From Pseudomonadota bacterium (GTDB taxonomy: Bacteria; Pseudomonadota; Gammaproteobacteria; Xanthomonadales; Rhodanobacteraceae): a stretch of 13,572 nt of DNA. Location: the NCBI GenBank assembly GCA_018241165.1, contig JAFEEK010000194.1, positions 1 through 13,572 on the forward strand, given 5' to 3'. Below, piece by piece: positions 6,729-13,053 of the stretch. Within the stretch, counting starts at the first letter, position 1, and each line of letters starts with the position of its first letter. Position numbers and translations under genes: made by a program. The notes under the pieces are model-generated. The model saw only the letters and a program-made list of their open reading frames with translations, was not told the DNA's origin and searched no databases.

Positions 6729-6986
6729 ATGAAAGCAGCCATCACCCTTACCAGTCGCGGCGTGGTCACATTGCCTGCAAAGCTGCGTCAGGCAATGGGG
6801 CTTAAAGCCGACGATCAACTCATTGCCGAAACGACAGACGAAGGGCTGCTGTTGCGGCCTGCTGTCACTTTGCCGGTCGAGTTGTACACGCCTTCGCGAA
6901 TCCGCGAGTTCGACGCGGCAGAGTCGGACCTGGCCGGATACTTCGCTGCAAAAAAACGCGCGACGAAACGCAAGCGCGCGCGCTGA
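6729..6986 (+). CDS. AbrB/SpoVT-type antitoxin
   Basis: This is an 85-residue protein starting MKAAITLTSRGVVTLPAKLR, the swapped-hairpin AbrB (MazE/VapB-like) DNA-binding domain, with GLKADDQLIAETTDEGLLLR completing the fold by about residue 43. The middle segment (YTPSRIREFDAAESDLAGYF) is the likely toxin-wrapping region, and the tail is strongly basic (KKRATKRKRAR). It precedes the PIN gene by 9 bp, the usual antitoxin-first order, and probably autoregulates the pair. The frame is open upstream to 6645, but the domain begins exactly at ATG 6729. The exact family name (VapB, MazE or other) cannot be settled by eye. Confidence 0.86.
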   Translation: MKAAITLTSRGVVTLPAKLRQAMGLKADDQLIAETTDEGLLLRPAVTLPVELYTPSRIREFDAAESDLAGYFAAKKRATKRKRAR

Positions 6987-6995
6987 ATATCGGCG

Positions 6996-7412
6996 ATGCG
7001 GATATTCCTCGACGCGAATGTCCTGTTTTCGTCAGCGCGATCCGAAGGCGCAATCCGGCATTTGATCGATGCGCTGCTTGATGCGCGGCATTCGTGCTGG
7101 GTCGACGAGTACGTCATTGCCGAAGCGCGGCGCAATTTGCAGATCAAGCACGCTGGGGCGCTTGCCGAATTCGACGCGACGGTGCGCAGGCTGCATGCCG
7201 GGGAATCCGGTTTGCGCATGCCGTTGCCGAGCGCGGATGTGGCCTGGTTGCCGGAGAAGGATCGGCCAGTGCTGCTGGCGGCAATGCGTCTGCGCTGCGA
7301 TGCGTTGGTCACCGGCGATCAGCGCCATTTCGGCGCGGGTTATGGCAAGTCGTTTGGCGGGGTCAGGATTTATTCGCCGCGGATGTTGGCCGAAACACTG
7401 GATCTGGTTTGA
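6996..7412 (+). CDS. PIN-domain ribonuclease toxin
   Basis: This is a 138-residue protein of the PIN-family toxin type (COG1569/PIN_3-like). Acidic active-site candidates are spaced as in PIN nucleases: D6 in MRIFLDANVLFSSA, E43 in EYVIAEARRNL, D89 in LPEKDRPVL and D108 in ALVTGDQRHFG. It would cleave RNA with Mg2+ or Mn2+ when released from the upstream AbrB-like antitoxin. The ATG lies 9 bp after the antitoxin stop with only a weak ribosome-binding site, so coupling is likely. The last 50 bases overlap the end of the convergent DUF4105 gene, which suggests the cassette settled directly against that gene. Confidence 0.88.
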   Translation: MRIFLDANVLFSSARSEGAIRHLIDALLDARHSCWVDEYVIAEARRNLQIKHAGALAEFDATVRRLHAGESGLRMPLPSADVAWLPEKDRPVLLAAMRLRCDALVTGDQRHFGAGYGKSFGGVRIYSPRMLAETLDLV

Positions 7413-8769
7413 TCGCCCGCCAATTCACCCCCGCCGCCAGCGCAACCTGGATTGGCAGCAGCAATGCGATCCAGAAGCGGTTGTCCTGTGCGAACGAGGG
7501 ATAGATTTTCAGGAAGAATTCGAATGCGGCGAGGAAGGCGATGACGAAGCTCGTCGCCTTGACGAAGCGGGAAGGTTGCCAGCTTGCGCGCGCGCTGGCG
7601 ATCCACGCGGGCACGAGCAACAGGCATAGCGGATCGAGCAACAGGATGTTTTCGTTGTGCCAGGCAGCGACGTGGTCGGTGAGCGTCCATAACCCGATCA
7701 GCACGAGCCCGCTGATTCCGCACACGAGCGCGATCAGGCTTGCACACGCGGCGAACGTCCAGCGCGCCCAGCGTTGGCTGCGCTTGCGATAGAGCGCGAA
7801 CAAGCCGAGTCCGGCGAGGACGCCGATCGCCAGCGCCTGCCAGATCCAGTTCGGCGGATAGTCGGGCGGCTCGGGCAGTGTGCCCGGATCGATCACGGTT
7901 TCGCGCGCGACCAGTGGTACGAGATTGCCCGTCTCGTCGCGCACTTTCACTTCGCGCGCGTAGCGCATGAATTCCATCGGCACGAAACTTTCGGCCCAGT
8001 ACGACAATCGCGTGTCGGCGAACGGGCCAAGGCCGGCGTCGATCAACACCATCATGGCCGGATCGGGCCGCATCAGGCGCAGCGCGTCCATGCGGTAGGT
8101 GAAGCCGCGCGATGGCGCGATCAGTTGGGCGCGGATCGCGCCGCCGAGCGCCGCGTCGAGCGCGTCGCGCACGCGCGTGGAGCAATTGGCGGTGAAGTAG
8201 TCGTAGCGATACTGGGCATTTTCCGGACGCGCGTTCCAGTCGAGGAAATCGCGCAGCTTCGCGCGTTGCGCGGGCGTCAGGTTCAGGTTCTGTTCGACGA
8301 TCCAGCGGCCTTCGTCGCGGTAGATCGGGAACTCGTCGGCCGGATCGTCGACGTCGATGCGATACAGCATGCGTCCGCGCGCGAAATTGAGGAAGAAATT
8401 CTTCTGCGCGAAATCGAACATGCCGTAGTTGTACAGGCGCTGCGTTCCGCTCGCGCGATTGTTGACGAGGATGGCGTTGTGGCCGAAGCGTTCCCACACC
8501 TGCGTGCCGGGGCCGAAGGTGACGAGGGAGACATCGAGATCGGCACCGGGCTGCGGCGCCGGTTGCGCAAATGAAAAAAGTGGAAAAAGCAGCAAAATCC
8601 AAAACAGGACAATCCCTCTCCCCCAAGTTTGCTTGGGGGAGAGGGTAGGGTGAGGGGGATGCGCCGCGTGCTGGTGTAGCGCTTCAGGAACGCCAGACGC
8701 CGCCCCCTCACCCCAGCCCTCTCCCCCGACGGCGTCGGGGGAGAGGGGGAATTCAGGCTCACGCATCAT
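7363..8769 (-). CDS. DUF4105 / Lnb-type membrane protein with a repeat inserted in its N-terminus
   Basis: The frame has 468 codons. A periplasmic DUF4105 domain spans about 75-290, with WERFGHNAI (H97) and YFTANCSTRVRDAL (C196) as a likely His/Cys pair. About five membrane helices follow (308-327, 338-362, 374-391, 404-421, 432-448), with the motif AWHNENILLLDPL at 369-381. As I recall, this family was renamed after Bacteroides Lnb, a lipoprotein N-acyltransferase. The gene directly follows corC, where E. coli has lnt, so lipoprotein N-acylation is a plausible but inferred role. MMREPEF is followed by 45 repeat-encoded residues (8-52), then the hydrophobic stretch IVLFWILLLFPLFSFAQ, a signal-peptide core. 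The only in-frame ATGs near the front are 8769 and 8766, overlapping the end of corC; TTG 8595 is the other option. The end overlaps the PIN gene by 50 bp. Confidence 0.83.
   Translation of the reverse strand: MMREPEFPLSPDAVGGEGWGEGAASGVPEALHQHAAHPPHPTLSPKQTWGRGIVLFWILLLFPLFSFAQPAPQPGADLDVSLVTFGPGTQVWERFGHNAILVNNRASGTQRLYNYGMFDFAQKNFFLNFARGRMLYRIDVDDPADEFPIYRDEGRWIVEQNLNLTPAQRAKLRDFLDWNARPENAQYRYDYFTANCSTRVRDALDAALGGAIRAQLIAPSRGFTYRMDALRLMRPDPAMMVLIDAGLGPFADTRLSYWAESFVPMEFMRYAREVKVRDETGNLVPLVARETVIDPGTLPEPPDYPPNWIWQALAIGVLAGLGLFALYRKRSQRWARWTFAACASLIALVCGISGLVLIGLWTLTDHVAAWHNENILLLDPLCLLLVPAWIASARASWQPSRFVKATSFVIAFLAAFEFFLKIYPSFAQDNRFWIALLLPIQVALAAGVNWRAIKPDPVFRPTSAANKS
8614..8748. repeat. 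Inverted pair of CCCTCTCCC palindromic repeats (BIME-like), 135 bp
   Basis: The left unit is a perfect 14-bp stem (8614-8627 with 8632-8645, loop TTTG) followed by TAGGGTGAGGGGG (8646-8658). The right unit is CCCCCTCACCCCA (8703-8715), then a perfect 14-bp stem (8717-8730 with 8734-8747, loop GGC). The two units are inverted relative to each other around a 44-bp spacer. The element is exactly 45 codons long in the DUF4105 frame and contains no stop there. Neither hairpin has a T-tract, so they are not ordinary intrinsic terminators. Confidence 0.92.
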
Positions 8770-9607
8770 GGACGCGAACGGAAAACTGCTGCACCTTGCG
8801 CGCGTCCGCGCGCGTGACGCGGAACACGAATCCGCCGAGCGCGGTTTCCTCGCCGATCTCGGGCAGGTGGCCGAACTCGTCGGTGACCATGCCGCCGACG
8901 GTGTCGAAATCCTCGTCGGAAAACGCGCTGCCCAGGCGTGCGTTGAAGTCGGCGATGGGCGTCAGCGCATTGACCAGGAAACTGCCGTCGGATTGCGACT
9001 GGATCAGCTTCTTGCGCGCGGGATCTTCCTCGTCGTGCTCGTCGTCGATCTCGCCGACGATTTCCTCGAGCACGTCCTCGATCGTGACCAGGCCCGATAC
9101 GCCGCCGTATTCGTCCACGACGATCGCCATGTGGTTGCGCGACAGGCGGAATTCCTTGAGCAGGATGTCCAGGCGCTTGGATTCGGGAATCATCGTCACC
9201 GGCCGCAGCAGCGCGCGGATGCTGCACGGCGCATCCTTGCCGGCGAAGCACTTGAGCAGGTCCTTGGCGAGCAGGATGCCGAGGATGTCGTCGTCGTCTT
9301 CGTCGTGGACGGGGAAGCGCGAATGGCCGGATTCGATCACCCGGCGCAGGATCTCGCCAAGCTCGGCGGTTGCGGGCAACGCCACGATCTGGGCGCGCGG
9401 CACCATCACGTCGGCCACGGTGAGGTCGGAAACCTCGATCGCGCCTTCGACCATCGACAGGGTGTCTTCGGACAGCAGGCCGTTGGTGCGGGCGTCGCGC
9501 AGTTCCTCGATCAGTTCGTCGATGTTGCGGGGTTCGCCGGAAACCAGTTGGCCGATGCGTTCCAGCCAGGACCGGGCCGGCTGGGGACTAGGGTGGTCCT
9601 CGTTCAT
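8759..9607 (-). CDS. corC: CorC/YbeX-type CBS-domain protein (HlyC/CorC family)
   Basis: This is a 282-residue soluble protein without the membrane DUF21 domain, like E. coli CorC/YbeX, which is linked to Mg/Co homeostasis and ribosome-associated phenotypes. Two CBS domains are visible: the first from about VADVMVPRAQIVALP (64-78) through HSRFPVHDEDDDDILG and KDLLKCF, the second from RPVTMIPESKRLDILLKEF (135-153) through MAIVVDEYGGVSGLVTIEDV. The C-terminal CorC_HlyC domain (about 205-281) contains FDTVGGMVTDEFGHLPEIGE. The ATG at 9607 is the family start. Usually it follows ybeZ and ybeY directly; here a plus-strand gene of 1.7 kb separates it from them, so it needs its own promoter. Its stop overlaps the start of the DUF4105 gene by 11 bp. 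Confidence 0.95.
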   Translation of the reverse strand: MNEDHPSPQPARSWLERIGQLVSGEPRNIDELIEELRDARTNGLLSEDTLSMVEGAIEVSDLTVADVMVPRAQIVALPATAELGEILRRVIESGHSRFPVHDEDDDDILGILLAKDLLKCFAGKDAPCSIRALLRPVTMIPESKRLDILLKEFRLSRNHMAIVVDEYGGVSGLVTIEDVLEEIVGEIDDEHDEEDPARKKLIQSQSDGSFLVNALTPIADFNARLGSAFSDEDFDTVGGMVTDEFGHLPEIGEETALGGFVFRVTRADARKVQQFSVRVHDA

Positions 9608-9848
9608 TACATTGCGTGCAAGGCCCTGACGGGCGGCAGGCTAGTTTAGCCGATTGCGCCGGATGAATAGTTTCTTGTTTGTGATCAATGGGTTGGTCGC
9701 GTATTCCATAGGGATTGGCGATGCCCAAGCCGCCTAGGACGCGGATTCCGTCGAAGTCGCAGTGGGACGCAAAATCACTATTTCTATGGATACTCGCCGC
9801 GCTTTTGGTTTGCTACATTCGCGCGGGGATCAACAACAGGGGGATACC
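9608..9848. promoter_or_regulatory. Divergent promoter region of corC and the Gly-rich secreted protein gene
   Basis: These 241 bp must hold promoters in both directions. For corC, AGTTTA at 9643-9648 (TAAACT on the minus strand) is a possible -10 and sits in the small inverted repeat GGCTA-GTT-TAGCC (9639-9651). For the plus strand, TTGTGA and TATTCC 17 bp apart near 9680-9710 are a weak match. No coding sequence or terminator is evident. Confidence 0.35.
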
Positions 9849-11576
9849 ATGAATCGCGAATCGTTTCGCATGGCGCGCTGCGCCGCACTGTGGGCGGTAT
9901 TTGTTTGCGCAAACTCGGCGGCGGCTTGCCCGCCAGGGTCCGTTTGCGGAACCGATGGCGGCAACGGAGGAAACGGAACGGACAGCTCGGCCGGCAGCGG
10001 CGGCATCAACAGCGATTCAACACTGACAGCCCGCAACGGCGGCAACGGCGGTTATGCTTTTGGCGGCGCCAGCGTGGGGCAAGGCGGTGGCGCCGGGAGC
10101 GCCGGAGGGGGTGGAGGCGGCAGCGACAGCGGCGGCGGAGGCGGAAATGGATTTCCCACTCCGAACAAAGGTGGTGGAGGAGGTGGAGCCGGCGGCGGAG
10201 AAGGTCAAATTGTCAACGCGCCCGGGTCGTTGGGTTCGTCGCAGGGTGGTGCGGGTGGCCGCGGCGGTAACGGTGCCGCCGGGCCTCACGGCGGACATGG
10301 CGGCGGCGGCGGCGGCGGCGGCAGCGGTGCGGCCGTTGCGGCAGGGTTGTTCGTAACGGTACCGGCTGGGGTGACTATCCAGGGCGGTGACGGAGGTTCG
10401 GCGGGTACGGGTGAAACTGCGGGATCGCCGGGCGCGGGTGGTCACGGAGTACGTCTTGGCGACGGCGCGTCGCTGACGAACGAAGGCACGCTACAGGGCG
10501 GCAACGGCGCAGTCGGCGGCGTGGGTGTACGCGGCAGCGGTGTTTCGATCATCGATTCCGGGACGATTGCCGGCGGTTTCGCCAGTGACGGCACGACCCG
10601 TGCGAACGCAATTCTGTTTTCCGGTGGTACCAACGCGCTCACGCTGGAATCCGGGGCGACCGTGACGGGCAATGTGGTGGCCGCGAGTACGGGCGACACG
10701 TTGGCGCTCGGCGGGAGCGCGAACGCCGGCTTCGACCTCTCGCAAGTCGGCGCGTCGGCCCAATACCAGGGGTTCGGAATTTTTGCGAAGTCGGGAAGCA
10801 GCACATGGATGCTGACCGGACCAACCGATACGTCCCTGCAATCGATGGCATTCCAGTTGACGCAAGGCGGCATCACGATCGGTGACCCGGCGATCAATTC
10901 CGGCATTGCGACGTTGAACACCGCCGCGTTCGCGTGGACGGGCGGCAGCGCAGTCAGTTTGCAGTTGGATGCAATGCCTTCGAACTCGGATACGATCGTC
11001 GTGGGTGGCGCACTGACCAAGGTCGGCAGCGGAAGTTATTTGTTCCATTTCGGCGACGGGGTTGCATCGCCTGCCACGTGCGGTGCTGCTTATCCGCTGA
11101 TCCAGGCGAACAGCATCAGCGGCTTCTCCGCAAACGATTTCAGCTTCGATTACGCTGGTTCCAATCCCGCGTTTGCCGGCGGCATCTCCATAGTCGCCAA
11201 CCGCGTGGTGTTCACGTTCAGTTGCGCGCAAACGATCGACTTTCCCGCGCAGCCAGCGCACATCTTCGTGAGCGGCGGCACCTTCGCCATCAATCCGGCG
11301 GCGACGGCCAGCAGCGGCTTGGCGGTGGCGTACTCCTCGCTCACGATGGGCGTATGCACGGTCAATGGAAACATCGTCACCATGCTCCAGCCTGGCCAGT
11401 GCGTGCTCGCTGCCGATCAGGCAGGCAGTCCCGGCTACCAGCCCGCCGCCGAAGTCACGCAGTCAGTCGCGATCAACGCGCCGACCGTACCCACCCCCGC
11501 ATTGTCCTTCTGGATGCTCGCGATGCTCGGTGGGCTGTTGGCCGCGATTGGCCTGGTGCGGGTGCGCGCGGAATGA
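9849..11576 (+). CDS. Secreted Gly-rich, beta-helix and Ig-like protein with an IPTL-CTERM-like anchor
   Basis: The protein has 575 residues. It carries a signal peptide (MNRESFRMARCAALWAVFVC, ending ANSAAA before C27), then a very Gly-rich low-complexity segment (about 36-230) that includes an octaglycine at 151-158. Next is an autotransporter-passenger-like beta-helix (about 230-325: TNALTLESGATVTGNVV, GDTLALGG, SGSSTWMLTG). A bacterial Ig-like domain follows (about 460-543: QTIDFPAQPAHIF, SGLAVAYSSLTMGVCTVNG). The end is VPTPALSFW (547-555), a hydrophobic helix and RVRAE, which resembles an IPTL-CTERM sorting signal. It is probably exported and membrane-anchored or processed at the envelope; its role is unknown. 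ATG 9849 is chosen because AGGGGG lies 5 nt upstream and the signal peptide starts there, although the frame is open from GTG 9762. It sits alone on the plus strand inside a minus-strand housekeeping cluster. Confidence 0.78.
   Translation: MNRESFRMARCAALWAVFVCANSAAACPPGSVCGTDGGNGGNGTDSSAGSGGINSDSTLTARNGGNGGYAFGGASVGQGGGAGSAGGGGGGSDSGGGGGNGFPTPNKGGGGGGAGGGEGQIVNAPGSLGSSQGGAGGRGGNGAAGPHGGHGGGGGGGGSGAAVAAGLFVTVPAGVTIQGGDGGSAGTGETAGSPGAGGHGVRLGDGASLTNEGTLQGGNGAVGGVGVRGSGVSIIDSGTIAGGFASDGTTRANAILFSGGTNALTLESGATVTGNVVAASTGDTLALGGSANAGFDLSQVGASAQYQGFGIFAKSGSSTWMLTGPTDTSLQSMAFQLTQGGITIGDPAINSGIATLNTAAFAWTGGSAVSLQLDAMPSNSDTIVVGGALTKVGSGSYLFHFGDGVASPATCGAAYPLIQANSISGFSANDFSFDYAGSNPAFAGGISIVANRVVFTFSCAQTIDFPAQPAHIFVSGGTFAINPAATASSGLAVAYSSLTMGVCTVNGNIVTMLQPGQCVLAADQAGSPGYQPAAEVTQSVAINAPTVPTPALSFWMLAMLGGLLAAIGLVRVRAE
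10299..10322 (+). repeat. (GGC)8 trinucleotide repeat in the Gly-rich gene
   Basis: Eight perfect GGC triplets in register with the reading frame encode eight consecutive glycines (residues 151-158). Slippage would change the glycine count without shifting the frame. Confidence 0.9.
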
Positions 11577-11619
11577 CGATGTTTTCCAGGACGGTTAGGC
11601 AAGTGAGCCGCGACGGCAT

Positions 11620-12069
11620 TCAGGCGTAAGGATCGCCGATGCCGAGCGATGCCAGGGTGCGGATTTCCAGCGCCTCCATCCGGCGCGCCTGCGCATCGGT
11701 TTCGTGATCGTGGCCGAGCAGGTGCAGTACGCCGTGGATGGTCAGGTGCGCCCAATGATCGCGCGCCCGTTTGTCCTGTTCGACGGCCTCGCGGGCGACG
11801 ATCTGGGCGCAGATGACGAGGTCGCCGAGCAGGGCTGATTTCTGTCCGAGCAGCGGCGCGAAGGGAAAGCTCAGGACATTGGTGGCGTAATCCCTGTGCC
11901 GGAATTCGCGGTTGAAGCGCCGGCCTTCGCGGGCATCGACGATGAGAATGTTCACTTCGGCCTTGCGGCGGCGCAATTCAGGAATTGCCGAAATCCATGC
12001 CTCGAAGGATTTCCGGGTTGGCACGCCGGCGCGGCTGGCGTCATTGCGCAGGAATAATGAAACGGTCAT
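11620..12069 (-). CDS. ybeY: Endoribonuclease YbeY (rRNA maturation)
   Basis: YbeY is a single-strand-specific, zinc-dependent endoribonuclease needed for 16S rRNA 3'-end maturation and late 70S quality control. The protein has 149 residues, the normal size. The zinc site HGVLHLLGHDH (112-122) supplies H112, H116 and H122, and the conserved FNREFRHRDYATNVLSFPF (52-70) carries the family Arg and substrate groove. The ATG at 12069 overlaps the phoH stop (ATGA), with AAGGA abutting the start inside the phoH end. Co-transcription with phoH is therefore nearly certain. It would normally continue into corC, but the next gene is a convergent plus-strand one ending 43 bp away, with no clear hairpin terminator between them. 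Confidence 0.97.
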   Translation of the reverse strand: MTVSLFLRNDASRAGVPTRKSFEAWISAIPELRRRKAEVNILIVDAREGRRFNREFRHRDYATNVLSFPFAPLLGQKSALLGDLVICAQIVAREAVEQDKRARDHWAHLTIHGVLHLLGHDHETDAQARRMEALEIRTLASLGIGDPYA

Positions 12070-13040
12070 TCCTTTTTCTCGCCGTCACGCTGTTCGTAGG
12101 CCCGCACGATCTTCTGCACCAGCGGATGGCGCACCACGTCTTTCGCGGTGAAGAACGTGAAGCTCACGCCATCCACGTCACGCAGCACCTCGATCGCGTC
12201 GCGCAGTCCGGACTTGATGTGGCGGGGCAGGTCGATCTGGGTCACGTCGCCAGTGACCACGGCGACCGAACCGAAGCCGATGCGGGTCAGGAACATCTTC
12301 ATCTGCTCGGTCGTGGTGTTCTGCGCTTCGTCCAGGATCACGAACGCGTCGTTGAGCGTGCGTCCGCGCATGTAGGCGAGCGGCGCGATCTCGATCACGT
12401 TGCGCTCGATGAGTTTGCCCACGCGATCGATGCCGAGCATCTCGTACAGCGCGTCGTAAAGCGGACGCAGGTAGGGATCGACTTTTTGCGTCAGGTCGCC
12501 GGGCAGGAAGCCGAGTTTCTCGCCGGCCTCGACCGCCGGCCGCACCAGGATCAGGCGCTGCACGCGGCTTTCGTTGAGCGCTTCCACCGCCATCGCGACG
12601 GCGAGATACGTCTTGCCGGTGCCGGCCGGGCCGATGCCGAAGTTGATGTCGTGGGTGGCGACCGCGTGCAGGTAGCGCTGCTGGTTTGCGCCGCGGCCGC
12701 GGATCGTGCCGCGCTTGACCTTGATTGACACTTCCTGCGCGTCGGCGGCCCTTTCGATCAGCGCATCGATGCCGGATTCGGACAAACGCAAATTGATCTG
12801 CGCGCCGGTCAGGGTTTCGGATTCGGTCGCGGCATAGAGTTCACGCAACACACTCTCGGCGATCTTTACCTTGGGCGCCGCGCCACTGACGCGAAACAGA
12901 TTGCCGCGGCTGGCGATTTCCACGCCGATGCGAAGTTCAATCTGACGCAGGTGTTCGTCGAACGGCCCGGCGAGATTGGCCAGGCGTTCGCCGTCGTTCG
13001 GCTCGAGCGCAAAATCGTGGTGGGTGAGCGCAGCGGCCAT
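12066..13040 (-). CDS. ybeZ: PhoH-family ATPase (YbeZ/PhoL)
   Basis: This is a cytosolic PhoH-type P-loop ATPase, a partner of YbeY in RNA metabolism. From ATG 13040 it has 324 residues. The N-terminal KH-like region (DEHLRQIELRIGVEIASRGN) precedes the ATPase core. That core has Walker A GPAGTGKT (137-144), VRPAVEAGEKLGFLPGD, Walker B FVILDEAQN (233-241) and VVTGDVTQIDLP. The frame is open to 13130. I choose 13040 because MAAALTHHDFALEPNDGERL matches the family N-terminus and the codons further upstream read through the palindromic tail of miaB; ATG 13064 is the alternative and would overlap miaB by 11 bp. Neither has a good Shine-Dalgarno. The stop overlaps ybeY by 4 bases. Confidence 0.95.
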   Translation of the reverse strand: MAAALTHHDFALEPNDGERLANLAGPFDEHLRQIELRIGVEIASRGNLFRVSGAAPKVKIAESVLRELYAATESETLTGAQINLRLSESGIDALIERAADAQEVSIKVKRGTIRGRGANQQRYLHAVATHDINFGIGPAGTGKTYLAVAMAVEALNESRVQRLILVRPAVEAGEKLGFLPGDLTQKVDPYLRPLYDALYEMLGIDRVGKLIERNVIEIAPLAYMRGRTLNDAFVILDEAQNTTTEQMKMFLTRIGFGSVAVVTGDVTQIDLPRHIKSGLRDAIEVLRDVDGVSFTFFTAKDVVRHPLVQKIVRAYEQRDGEKKE

Positions 13041-13053
13041 CAGGCGGCTATGA

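Noticed and set aside
8614..8748. Strong hairpins as a terminator of corC
   Set aside because: The stems are perfect but no T-tract follows in either direction, and the pair fits an inverted palindromic repeat element instead.
8768..9649. 293-codon plus-strand frame opposite corC
   Set aside because: Mirror of a fully conserved CBS-domain gene, with no recognisable family.
9762..9848. Upstream GTG start for the Gly-rich protein
   Set aside because: It would place 29 hydrophilic residues before a signal peptide, whereas ATG 9849 has a good AGGGGG site.
11985..12728. Plus-strand frame opposite phoH and ybeY
   Set aside because: Antisense to two unmistakable conserved genes; composition is that of a shadow.
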